DNA of 64,000 nt, from positions 434,001-498,000 of the forward strand of contig NZ_KN525716.1 in the NCBI RefSeq assembly GCF_000789235.1, written 5' to 3'. Within the stretch, counting starts at the first letter, position 1, and each line of letters begins with the position of its first letter. The stretch comes from Wocania ichthyoenteri Th78. Its GTDB lineage: Bacteria > Bacteroidota > Bacteroidia > Flavobacteriales > Flavobacteriaceae. Made by a program: the position numbers and the translations under genes. The notes beneath the pieces were generated by a model that saw nothing but the letters and a program-made list of their open reading frames with translations, searched no databases and had not been told where the DNA came from. This document shows, in pieces, positions 26,776 through 35,000 of the stretch.

Positions 26776-28404
26776 TTATTTTTCAAACGTATGCTTTGCA
26801 TAGTTTAAGCCTAAAGCATCAAATCTGTCTTTAAAAGTGTTTAATCTACTACTAAAATCTTCCCAATCTCTATGTTCTTTTGATGACCAAACGACTTCTG
26901 AAAGCGCAGACATTCTTGGTAAAATCATATATTCAACATAATCAGTCGTCTTCATATATTCTGTCCACACATTGCCTTGGGCACCTAAAATATATTGTTG
27001 TTCTTCTTCGGTTAATTCACTAGGCATAGGCTCATAAGCATACACATCTTGTACTGTTGTTTTTCCTCCAATGGCTAAGGGCTCATTATCTTTATCTTCA
27101 GTTTGATAATGATCAAAATAAACAGAATGTCCAGGTGTCATTACTACATCATGTTTTTGTTTTGCTGCTTCAATACCACCTTCAGTACCTCGCCATGACA
27201 TTACTGCTGCATTTGGAGCTAATCCGCCTTCTAATATTTCATCCCAACCAATAATATTTCTCCCTTTAGAGTTTAAGAATTTTTCTATTCTTTTAATAAA
27301 ATAACTCTGTAATTCGTGTTCATCTTTTAATCCTTCTCGCTTAATGACTTCTTGTGCCAATTTACTGGTTTTCCATTGCGTTTTAGTAGCTTCATCTCCT
27401 CCAATATGAATTAATTCACTAGGAAACAATTCCAAAACCTCTGTTAAAACATCTTCTAAAAATTGAAATGTTTTTTCACTTGGTGCATAAATTTCATCGT
27501 AAACTCCCCATCTTGTTCCAACTTCATACTGTTCTCCTGTGTTTCCTAATTCTGGATAAGCAGCAATTGCTGCTAGTGAATGCCCAGGTAGCTCTATTTC
27601 TGGAATAACTGTAACATGCTTTGTTGCTGCATAAGCTACAATGTCTTTAACTTCTTCTTGAGTATAAAAACCGCCATATTTCTTGCCATCATACTTTCTA
27701 TCTAATTTTTTAGTGGCTCCATGACCCACTAAAGTTTCTTTCCTCCAAGCTCCTATTTCTGTTAATTTTGGGTATTTTTTTATTTCTATACGCCAACCTT
27801 GGTCTTCGGTTAAATGCCAATGAAATGTATTCATTTTATGCATTGCAATTAAATCAATGTATTTCTTTATAAATTCTGCAGGGAAAAGATGGCGACCAAC
27901 ATCTAAATGCATCCCTCTATATTTGAATCTTGGATTGTCTGTTATATTAACAGCAGGAATTGTCAATTCTTTTATACTACCATCTGCAGATTCGATACCT
28001 GCTGGCATTAATTGTCTTAAGGTTTGAATACCATAAAACAAGCCTTTTGTGTTCTTACCAGATATTTCAATGTTATCGAATGCTACATTTAAAGTATAAC
28101 CTTCTTCACTTTTAATAGTATCATCTAATTTAAGTGATATATTTCCTTTTCCTTCAGATGAAAAACTAATAGATTCTCCTATGGCACTACTTAACATATC
28201 TGCTAATAACTCACCTTCGTTTTTTAAAACTTCACTACCTACAATTTTAGTCTTCCCATTTACTAAAAATTTACCAGTTAGCATATCTAATTTTGATGGT
28301 TTTGGTATAACTTGATAATCCTCTGCTGTGTTTTTAGCTTCCTTATATTTGTTATTACAAGAAAAGCTTAATAGACAAATAAGTACGATAATTGAAATCC
28401 TCAT
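26776..28404 (-). CDS. GH20 beta-N-acetylhexosaminidase, lipoprotein
   Basis: The 542-residue protein begins with a lipoprotein signal (IIVLICLLSFSC). An N-terminal GH20b domain (about 30-150) precedes the TIM barrel (about 155-500). The barrel has RYRGMHLDVGRHLFP-like entry residues, FHWHLTEDQGWRIEIKKYP, and the catalytic Asp-Glu pair in IHIGGDEATKTQW. It removes terminal beta-linked GlcNAc or GalNAc from glycans. In this locus it would trim N-glycan or related antennae after or before fucose removal. It is probably tethered to a membrane facing the periplasm or surface. Confidence 0.96.
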   Translation of the reverse strand: MRISIIVLICLLSFSCNNKYKEAKNTAEDYQVIPKPSKLDMLTGKFLVNGKTKIVGSEVLKNEGELLADMLSSAIGESISFSSEGKGNISLKLDDTIKSEEGYTLNVAFDNIEISGKNTKGLFYGIQTLRQLMPAGIESADGSIKELTIPAVNITDNPRFKYRGMHLDVGRHLFPAEFIKKYIDLIAMHKMNTFHWHLTEDQGWRIEIKKYPKLTEIGAWRKETLVGHGATKKLDRKYDGKKYGGFYTQEEVKDIVAYAATKHVTVIPEIELPGHSLAAIAAYPELGNTGEQYEVGTRWGVYDEIYAPSEKTFQFLEDVLTEVLELFPSELIHIGGDEATKTQWKTSKLAQEVIKREGLKDEHELQSYFIKRIEKFLNSKGRNIIGWDEILEGGLAPNAAVMSWRGTEGGIEAAKQKHDVVMTPGHSVYFDHYQTEDKDNEPLAIGGKTTVQDVYAYEPMPSELTEEEQQYILGAQGNVWTEYMKTTDYVEYMILPRMSALSEVVWSSKEHRDWEDFSSRLNTFKDRFDALGLNYAKHTFEK

Positions 28405-28426
28405 TATATTTAATTTAATTGTTATT

Positions 28427-28765
28427 TTATAGTTGATATATTTTTTCCATTAAAAGCCATTTTTCACCCACTTTTGCAGTTGGCAAGGCTTTTTGGTAGT
28501 TCCACATTAAAGTTTCCCATTCTTGTACTTTTGGGTTGTTGGCATCCATTTTAGATTTCTTCTCAAATGAAAATGAATCATTTACTTCCATAATCATAAA
28601 CAACCGATTACCGACACAATAAATCTCTAAAGTTTCGATGCCAGAGTTTACAATACTTGCCGTTATTTCGGGCCAAATATTTTTGTGATATTTTTTATAT
28701 TCTGCAATTAATTTAGAATCATCAATTAAATCTAATGCAAAATAATGACGTTTTAGATTCTTCAT
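28427..28765 (-). CDS. L-rhamnose mutarotase-family protein, probable L-fucose mutarotase
   Basis: This 112-residue protein is the size of RhaM and has the family's HYFALDLIDDSKLIAEYKKYH start, the segment IETLEIYCVGNRLFMIME, and the C-terminal WEEL-like WETLMWNYQKALP. Such proteins interconvert anomers of 6-deoxy sugars. It lies 5 bp downstream of fucP and near the fucose dehydrogenase, so L-fucose is the likely substrate. Confidence 0.9.
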   Translation of the reverse strand: MKNLKRHYFALDLIDDSKLIAEYKKYHKNIWPEITASIVNSGIETLEIYCVGNRLFMIMEVNDSFSFEKKSKMDANNPKVQEWETLMWNYQKALPTAKVGEKWLLMEKIYQL

Positions 28766-28770
28766 TTTAA

Positions 28771-30099
28771 TTAGGCATTATGCAAAACATCATCAGTTGC
28801 TTCATGTCTTTTAAATACTCTTAATCCGTACCAAGCGATGTAAACAAAACAAACTAAAGGTAATATGAATGAAAAGTTAACCTCGGTTACTCCCATAATT
28901 TTGGTATCAGCAACGCCATTTCCTCCAGCATCTATAATCATGCCTTGTAACTTAGGCATTAACGCTCCACCTACAATTGCCATAATTAATCCTGCCGACC
29001 CTACTTTTGATTGTTCCTCGGTTAAATCGCCTAAAGCAATCCCGTATATAGTTGGAAACATTAATGACATACAGAATGATACTCCAACTAAGCTATATAA
29101 ACCAGCCATACCTGTTATAAATATAGTCCCTAGAACAAATGCGATGGCAAGTATTGCAAAATACATTAATAATTTCCCAGAACTCATAAATCGTAACATG
29201 TAGGTACCAACTGCTCGACCTATTGTGAATATTACAAATGCTGCCATTTGGTAATACCCAGCAGTAACGCTATCCATACCTATGGCTTCTGCATATTGGT
29301 AAATGTATGTCCAACACATTATTTGTGCACCTACGTATAAAATTTGTGCAAGTACCCCAAGTACGTATTTTTTATTTTTTGCTAAAGTTGCAAAGGTATC
29401 ACCTATACTAGGCATCCCTCCTTCATCTCTAGATTGTGGCATTTTACTAACCACAAATAATATAAAAACACCTATAAGAACTAAACCTAAAATGACGTAG
29501 GGATCGCGAATAACTAATAAATCTGATGTTTTAATTAAAATTTTTGAAGCTTCATCTAAAGCACTAAAATCTGTAATATCATCAGACTGTAAATTCTTTA
29601 AAACAAATTGTTGAGCTACAAATAAACCAGCTATTAACCCTACTGGATTAAAAGCTTGTGCTAAATTTAAACGCTGTGTTGCTGTTTCTTTAGCACCCAT
29701 TGCCAATATATAAGGATTTGCAGCAGTTTCTAAAAAAGCTAATCCAAAAGTTAAAACATACAGTCCAATACAGAAAAACATAAAACTTTCTGATTGAGCA
29801 GCTGGATAAAATAATAATGCTCCAGTAGCATATAAAGCTAAACCTATTAAAATACCTACTTTGTAAGAATATTTTCGCATAAATATAGCTGCTGGTAATG
29901 CCATACAAAAATAGCCACCATAAAATGCCATTTGTACCCAAGCCGCTTGAGAGTTTGAAAGCTCTAACACCTTTTTAAATGCTTGCACCATAGGGTCGGT
30001 TACTGCATTTGCAAATCCCCAAAGAGCAAATAACGAGGTTACTAAAATAAAAGGTATTAACACCTTTTTTGATACTACTGGTGGTTTTGAATTACTCAT
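28771..30099 (-). CDS. fucP: L-fucose:H+ symporter-like MFS permease
   Basis: This 442-residue membrane protein has about 12 hydrophobic segments. Motifs typical of FucP include LFALWGFANAVTDPMVQAF, FYGGYFCMALPAAIFMRKYS and FLETAANPYILAMG. It imports L-fucose across the inner membrane using the proton gradient. Neighbours are the mutarotase and the SDR fucose dehydrogenase, which strengthens the substrate call compared with the other FucP-type permease in the window. Confidence 0.93.
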   Translation of the reverse strand: MSNSKPPVVSKKVLIPFILVTSLFALWGFANAVTDPMVQAFKKVLELSNSQAAWVQMAFYGGYFCMALPAAIFMRKYSYKVGILIGLALYATGALLFYPAAQSESFMFFCIGLYVLTFGLAFLETAANPYILAMGAKETATQRLNLAQAFNPVGLIAGLFVAQQFVLKNLQSDDITDFSALDEASKILIKTSDLLVIRDPYVILGLVLIGVFILFVVSKMPQSRDEGGMPSIGDTFATLAKNKKYVLGVLAQILYVGAQIMCWTYIYQYAEAIGMDSVTAGYYQMAAFVIFTIGRAVGTYMLRFMSSGKLLMYFAILAIAFVLGTIFITGMAGLYSLVGVSFCMSLMFPTIYGIALGDLTEEQSKVGSAGLIMAIVGGALMPKLQGMIIDAGGNGVADTKIMGVTEVNFSFILPLVCFVYIAWYGLRVFKRHEATDDVLHNA

Positions 30100-30191
30100 T
30101 TTTAATTGGTTTAATAATGAACTTTAAGCCAGTTCAATGGGCAAAAATTACTGAACTATTTTAATCTTTTATACTTTTTTCGCCGAACAAC

Positions 30192-30971
30192 TTATAATGC
30201 TCTGTCTAAGTGTGTATATCCACCATCAACAAAAATTAATTGTCCTGTAGTATGACTTGATTTGTCTGAAAGTAAAAATACTACTGTATTTGCTATTTCT
30301 TCAGCAGTTGTCATTCTATTTTCCAAAGGAATATGATTAGTTATACTTTCTAGTTTTTCCTCTGGATTATCAAAAGTTTTAATCCATTTATCGTATAATG
30401 GTGTATAACATTCGGCGACAATAAGTGCGTTAACTCTAATGCTGTAAGGTAACAATTCTACTGCCCACTCTCTGGTTAAAGCATTTCTCCCACCATTAGC
30501 TGCAGCATAGCCCGAGGTTCCGCCTTGTCCTGTTAACGAAGTTTTAGAACCAATATTTACAATGCTTCCTTTACTTTTTTTAAGCTCTGGTAAAGCGTGA
30601 TGAACAATAAGATAGTAGTGTACTAAATTGCGTTTTAAAGATTCTACAAAATCTTCATAATTACCATTTTCTAGACTTACACCATCGTTTACACCAGCAT
30701 TATTTACAACACCATCAATCCGTCCATATTTATCAATTGCCGCTTCAACAGCTTTTTTACATTGTATAGGATCAGTTAATTCTGCAATAGCATAATGTGC
30801 CTCTTTTCCTTCTGCATGCATTTTATTAATTAATGCTTCAACGCTGGCCTTACTTCTACTAACTATTACAGGAATAGCACCTTCATTAAGTAATGCTTCT
30901 GTAATTCCCAAACCAATGCCTTTAGAGCCACCAGTAACAATAATAACTTTATTTTTTAGGTTTAAATTCAT
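30192..30971 (-). CDS. SDR-family oxidoreductase, probable L-fucose dehydrogenase
   Basis: The 259-residue protein is a classical SDR: cofactor motif VTGGSKGIGLG, VVNNAGVNDG, and an active site with Ser in NIGSKTSL and a YxxxN-like YAAANGG in place of the usual YxxxK. In the non-phosphorylating route it would oxidise L-fucose to L-fuconolactone. It is the first gene of the fucP-mutarotase-GH20-lldD run. The Lys of the YxxxK motif appears replaced by Asn (Y-A-A-A-N), which is unusual and bears on its activity. Confidence 0.82.
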   Translation of the reverse strand: MNLNLKNKVIIVTGGSKGIGLGITEALLNEGAIPVIVSRSKASVEALINKMHAEGKEAHYAIAELTDPIQCKKAVEAAIDKYGRIDGVVNNAGVNDGVSLENGNYEDFVESLKRNLVHYYLIVHHALPELKKSKGSIVNIGSKTSLTGQGGTSGYAAANGGRNALTREWAVELLPYSIRVNALIVAECYTPLYDKWIKTFDNPEEKLESITNHIPLENRMTTAEEIANTVVFLLSDKSSHTTGQLIFVDGGYTHLDRAL

Positions 30972-31030
30972 TTTAGAATTTATATTAATTGTAAGTTCAT
31001 GGAAAAATTATAATGCGTAATGCAAGTTAA

Positions 31031-31038
31031 CAAATCTA
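31031..31038 (-). promoter_or_regulatory. Possible -7 box for the fucose dehydrogenase operon
   Basis: The minus strand reads TAGATTTG (plus strand caaatcta), matching TAnnTTTG about 60 bp upstream of the SDR start codon, in the 164-bp gap between two gene runs. A TTTG lies 13 bp further upstream, shorter than the usual spacing. Confidence 0.35.
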
Positions 31039-31135
31039 ATTTTTGATTCTCCAAAAATCTACTGTTTAAATAACCTTATACGATACTTTTTTTGCTTAAG
31101 AATTAGAATAGAGCTTTAGTTTATTATCATTAAAG

Positions 31136-32056
31136 TTACTTATTATGTTCATTAAAAACTTTAGTTATTGGTTTTCCTCTCCAAAAATCAGGTGTTTCTA
31201 AACCTAAAAGATGAGCAATAGTTGCTGCTGTATCGTAGGTTACAATGCTAGAATTAAGCTTACCTTTTGCTGATAAATTTTTACCATAAATAATCCAGGG
31301 AATTTCTACTTCTAAAAGTGTTTTTCCACCATGCCCTTTTCCAATACCTCCGTGATCTGAAGTGAATATAATGGCTGTATCGTTTAATAAATTATTCTCA
31401 TCTAAAGTCTTAATAATGTCACCTATTAAAGCGTCTACCTTTTCTACTGCTTCATAATATTCTGGAGTATCATGACCAATTTCATGACCTTCATTATCTG
31501 GATGTGTAAAATGAATAAAAGTCAATGCCGGTTTTTCGTTTACAATAAACTCTAAAGCTTTATCTTTTGTTTCTTCATCAGATTTTCCATTAAAATCCAA
31601 ATCAACCATATCCTTTTCGAAGAGATAACCTATACCTCCCCAAGTATAAGACACTCCTTTTTTACTCTCTGGTAATTGCTCATCAATTAAACTAAAAACA
31701 GTAGGATATATGTTTCCTTTACCTATAATTCTTGATGGTAATTCAGGTGTTTTACTGCCCCATTCTGTGTAACCATGTAATTCTGGTCCGGAACCCATAA
31801 TCATGGATGCCCAATTTACTGCACTTGATGATGGCAATACTGATCTTGCTTTTAATGAGTAAGATCCTTCTTCCATAAGTCTTCTTAAGTTAGGCACTTT
31901 AGCCTTTTTAAAAGCATAGGCTCCAAAACCATCTGAACCTATCAAAACAACATGTTTTACAAGTTGCTTAGGCCTTTCTTCTAATTTAGGCTTACAGGAA
32001 AAAAAAGTGCCTATTAGCAACAATAATACCATACTTGTTTTCAAAACTGTTTTCAT
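31136..32056 (-). CDS. Alkaline-phosphatase-superfamily phosphodiesterase/phosphatase, lipoprotein
   Basis: About 306 residues from the ATG at 32056, which begins a lipoprotein signal (TSMVLLLLIGTFFSC); an ATG at 32092 would add 12 residues. The type I phosphodiesterase/nucleotide pyrophosphatase fold shows VVLIGSDGFGAYAF, the nucleophile region VLPSSSAVNWASMIMG, HFTHPDNEGHEIGHDTPEY, and the metal motif IIFTSDHGGIGKGHGG. There is no C/S-x-P-x-R sulfatase motif. It is an exported phosphoesterase of unknown substrate, possibly acting on phosphorylated glycans. It heads no obvious operon but follows the NPCBM hydrolase gene. Confidence 0.87.
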   Translation of the reverse strand: MKTVLKTSMVLLLLIGTFFSCKPKLEERPKQLVKHVVLIGSDGFGAYAFKKAKVPNLRRLMEEGSYSLKARSVLPSSSAVNWASMIMGSGPELHGYTEWGSKTPELPSRIIGKGNIYPTVFSLIDEQLPESKKGVSYTWGGIGYLFEKDMVDLDFNGKSDEETKDKALEFIVNEKPALTFIHFTHPDNEGHEIGHDTPEYYEAVEKVDALIGDIIKTLDENNLLNDTAIIFTSDHGGIGKGHGGKTLLEVEIPWIIYGKNLSAKGKLNSSIVTYDTAATIAHLLGLETPDFWRGKPITKVFNEHNK

Positions 32057-32142
32057 ATTTCTTTCCATTTTTAGTTTATTATTACTTTTCATTCAAGTCA
32101 ACTTTAATATTCTTTTTTGCTTATAACATTTAATTTTCACTA

Positions 32143-34941
32143 TTATTCAATCACAATCCATTGATATGAATTTGCTGGTATTGTAACATTAATTTTTACA
32201 CTATAATCTCGTTTCAATTTATACTTTAAAGCTTTTCCTTCTTTTTCCCTTATCAAAGCATATTCGGTAAGCCCAGTATAGTAAAGAGGTAGTTTTATTT
32301 CTCTCTCCATATCTTTGTCTGTTGGATTAAAAAATAAGGCTAGCCCCTTTTCTTTTAAGTTAGGGTTTACATGTAAAAACCCGTCCCAATCTTTACCAGA
32401 TGGACGTTTTAAATGTATGATATCACTATTTAGTACCTCTCTATATTTTTTATACCAATTAACCACATTGATCACTACTTGTTTTGTTTTTGGTGTATCA
32501 AATAACCGTGGCCCTCTATAACAAGCTTGAACTCCTGACCCATAATTTTGAATCATCTGATTTTCATAATCAAGCAAGTGATCATTTAAAGGTTCTAATG
32601 TAGCTGCAGCACCTCCTCCATGGTACTCTGTTAAAGGCACAAAAGTCCAATTCATACTAGGTATTCTATCCCATAAACCGTCGTAAATATTCATTCGGCC
32701 AAGAACTAGTTGTCTATTTCTTGGTAATGACCAGTTAACCTCTCGATATCCAATTCCTGTTTTATTAGATCCTGAATTGATATAAAAATCTGGCACATTC
32801 ATGTAAATACCTTCTGATCGCATCCATTTATATAACCCTTGAATTTGAGCGTATTGTTTCCATTGTGAATCTTCTAACCCATTATGATGAGTATGTTTTG
32901 TTGAAGCACAAACATTCCCAGGATAGGAGCCATCGTTTTCAAAAACCTGCATTCCTGTTTTAGTAAAGAATTTTTTAATTTTCTTAAAATAATCATAGCC
33001 CCATTCACTACTTAAACATGGTGAAGAACCAAAAATCATTCCTCCTCGTTTTCCTGTTTTCGGGTTAATAACATCAACTTCATCACTAATCCATCTACTA
33101 GATAATAAGGAATAGCCTCCTAATTCAATGCCTTTGGAGTTGGCATATTCTCGTAATTCTTTGAATTTTTGGTAGTATGCTTCGTCTTCTTTTTCCATAT
33201 CTAAACCACTACCAAAGCTTAGAATAATCATTTCATAACCCGTTTCTGCACATTGATCTACTGCTCTTTTTATAATTTCAGGGTCGGTAGATGTTAAATG
33301 CAGAAACATTGGGTTTTCAGTAACCCAAGGTGAAATGGTTCGATACAATTTTCTTTTAAACAAGCCAACCCGTTCTTGGTCTTTACTGTCTAGTGGTGTT
33401 TCCCAAACCCTAAAGGTTGTTAACGATTTTCCTACTGGAATTCCTATATCAGGGCCTAATGGTGGCTTTATCTCTAATAAGCATGGTAAATTTAAAGGGT
33501 AATTTGTTTGCGAAGTATAACGTTTATCTTTTTCCCAATATGTAGTTTTGTCAGAAGTCTTTTGTTGCATAGCTCCAAACGCATAGTCACTTTCAATATG
33601 AATGTTTGGCTTTACCCAATGCTTTGGTGTATCTACTAAATTTTCACCTTCAACCATAGCTAGTTGTTCTAACTTAAATTTATTCAACTGAATCATAAAT
33701 TTTGATTCATTAATAACTTCTATCCATTTACTAAGTGTAGGAATGCCATCGTATAGAACATAATGTACTTTAACTTTTACTCCATCTTTTGAAAGCGTAA
33801 ACACCAATTCTTTTCCTGTCGGCATTTTTGTGTTTGAAGCCCAACGCACTCGTTTCCACAATAGTCTATCTGTTAATTCTTTAATTTCAATGTTTTCAAT
33901 TGCAAAAGAATTTTGAACTGCAGAAAGCGCATCTACCCATTTCATTAAAGTGTACCCATACTCTGGTTGCTTACTCAAGCCTCCAATTTGGTAGTCTTTA
34001 CCATCTATAGTTAAAACGCCTTCATTTGAAACACCTCTTAGTATACTTTCTCCTGTCATTTGGTTAACATAGTCTATAGTTGCCAAATTAGGAGTCACCC
34101 TAAAAACCCTAGCTATTAAACCATTTGAAAGCACAATGTCTTTTCCACTTTCTGTTTTATATACATTTGCTTTTACTTTATCATTATTTACTAACCAATC
34201 ATAATCTGGTTCTTTAAGTGGGAAACTTATTTCTGGTAAGCTTTGAATTATACTTTTCAATTTAGTTTTCAATTCGTCTGGTTGCTCTGTTACTTTTCCT
34301 TGAAATTCTTCAGAAACTACTACTGGTGGAATTTCAAAATAATCAAACATAGCGTCAGCCCAAATAGCGTGATCTCCACTTGGGTCACCTTCAGCATTTT
34401 CAACAATTAATTCTAAAAGACCTCTGTCTATTTTTAGTTTTATTTCTTTAGCAGAATCACCTTGTTTCATAATCCCGCTATTAAAAATCTCTTTTCCATT
34501 ATGACGTATTATAAATACAACGGTGCCTTTGTTTACCTTACCATCTATTCCTTCTACACCTAAAAATTGTTTCTTTGTTTGGGTTACATTATAAAAAATT
34601 CGCTTTCCATTAGTTAAAGGAATGGTTTTAATAGTTTTTAACCCATAATCTATCTTGGAATCGTTAACACCAACTTTTGCTGTAAAAGAGCGAGAATCAT
34701 TAGTTTTAATTTTAATAATAGATTTGGAATGCACTCCAACACCATTTTTATAAGGGATTCCTGCTATGGATAATGACTCTCCTGTAACAGATTTATTAAT
34801 TGTAGGTGCGCTATAGGTTTGTTGCGCCAGTGAAATTTGCAAGTCTTTTAAATGTACTTGAGATTGTGCTTTTGCTAAATTATTAAAACCTAAGAATAAA
34901 AAAAGTAAAATTATAATCTGCTCTTTTTTAAAACACTTCAT
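32143..34941 (-). CDS. NPCBM-domain-containing putative glycoside hydrolase of unclear family
   Basis: About 932 residues from the ATG at 34941, which begins a signal peptide ending LAKAQ; an upstream ATG at 34983 adds 14 residues. Residues about 20-200 are an NPCBM/NEW2 galactose-binding-like domain (SIAGIPYKNGVGVHSKS, DHAIWADAMFDY). The rest looks like a beta-supersandwich plus TIM barrel resembling clan GH-D alpha-galactosidases, with GYEMIILSFGSGLDMEKED, MQVFENDGSYPGN and SLPRNRQLVLGRMNIYDG. I cannot place it in a named GH family. It lies 17 bp downstream of the GH95 gene, so a role in fucosylated-glycan breakdown is likely. Confidence 0.8.
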   Translation of the reverse strand: MKCFKKEQIIILLFLFLGFNNLAKAQSQVHLKDLQISLAQQTYSAPTINKSVTGESLSIAGIPYKNGVGVHSKSIIKIKTNDSRSFTAKVGVNDSKIDYGLKTIKTIPLTNGKRIFYNVTQTKKQFLGVEGIDGKVNKGTVVFIIRHNGKEIFNSGIMKQGDSAKEIKLKIDRGLLELIVENAEGDPSGDHAIWADAMFDYFEIPPVVVSEEFQGKVTEQPDELKTKLKSIIQSLPEISFPLKEPDYDWLVNNDKVKANVYKTESGKDIVLSNGLIARVFRVTPNLATIDYVNQMTGESILRGVSNEGVLTIDGKDYQIGGLSKQPEYGYTLMKWVDALSAVQNSFAIENIEIKELTDRLLWKRVRWASNTKMPTGKELVFTLSKDGVKVKVHYVLYDGIPTLSKWIEVINESKFMIQLNKFKLEQLAMVEGENLVDTPKHWVKPNIHIESDYAFGAMQQKTSDKTTYWEKDKRYTSQTNYPLNLPCLLEIKPPLGPDIGIPVGKSLTTFRVWETPLDSKDQERVGLFKRKLYRTISPWVTENPMFLHLTSTDPEIIKRAVDQCAETGYEMIILSFGSGLDMEKEDEAYYQKFKELREYANSKGIELGGYSLLSSRWISDEVDVINPKTGKRGGMIFGSSPCLSSEWGYDYFKKIKKFFTKTGMQVFENDGSYPGNVCASTKHTHHNGLEDSQWKQYAQIQGLYKWMRSEGIYMNVPDFYINSGSNKTGIGYREVNWSLPRNRQLVLGRMNIYDGLWDRIPSMNWTFVPLTEYHGGGAAATLEPLNDHLLDYENQMIQNYGSGVQACYRGPRLFDTPKTKQVVINVVNWYKKYREVLNSDIIHLKRPSGKDWDGFLHVNPNLKEKGLALFFNPTDKDMEREIKLPLYYTGLTEYALIREKEGKALKYKLKRDYSVKINVTIPANSYQWIVIE

Positions 34942-35000
34942 TTGCTTTATAATTAAATTCTTTTGGGTGACTATATGTAACATTCCACTCTATAATGCTT

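Noticed and set aside
31136-32056. Sulfatase
   Set aside because: The alkaline phosphatase superfamily fold is shared, but the C/S-x-P-x-R sulfatase signature is absent and the nucleophile region reads VLPSSSAVNW, as in phosphodiesterases.
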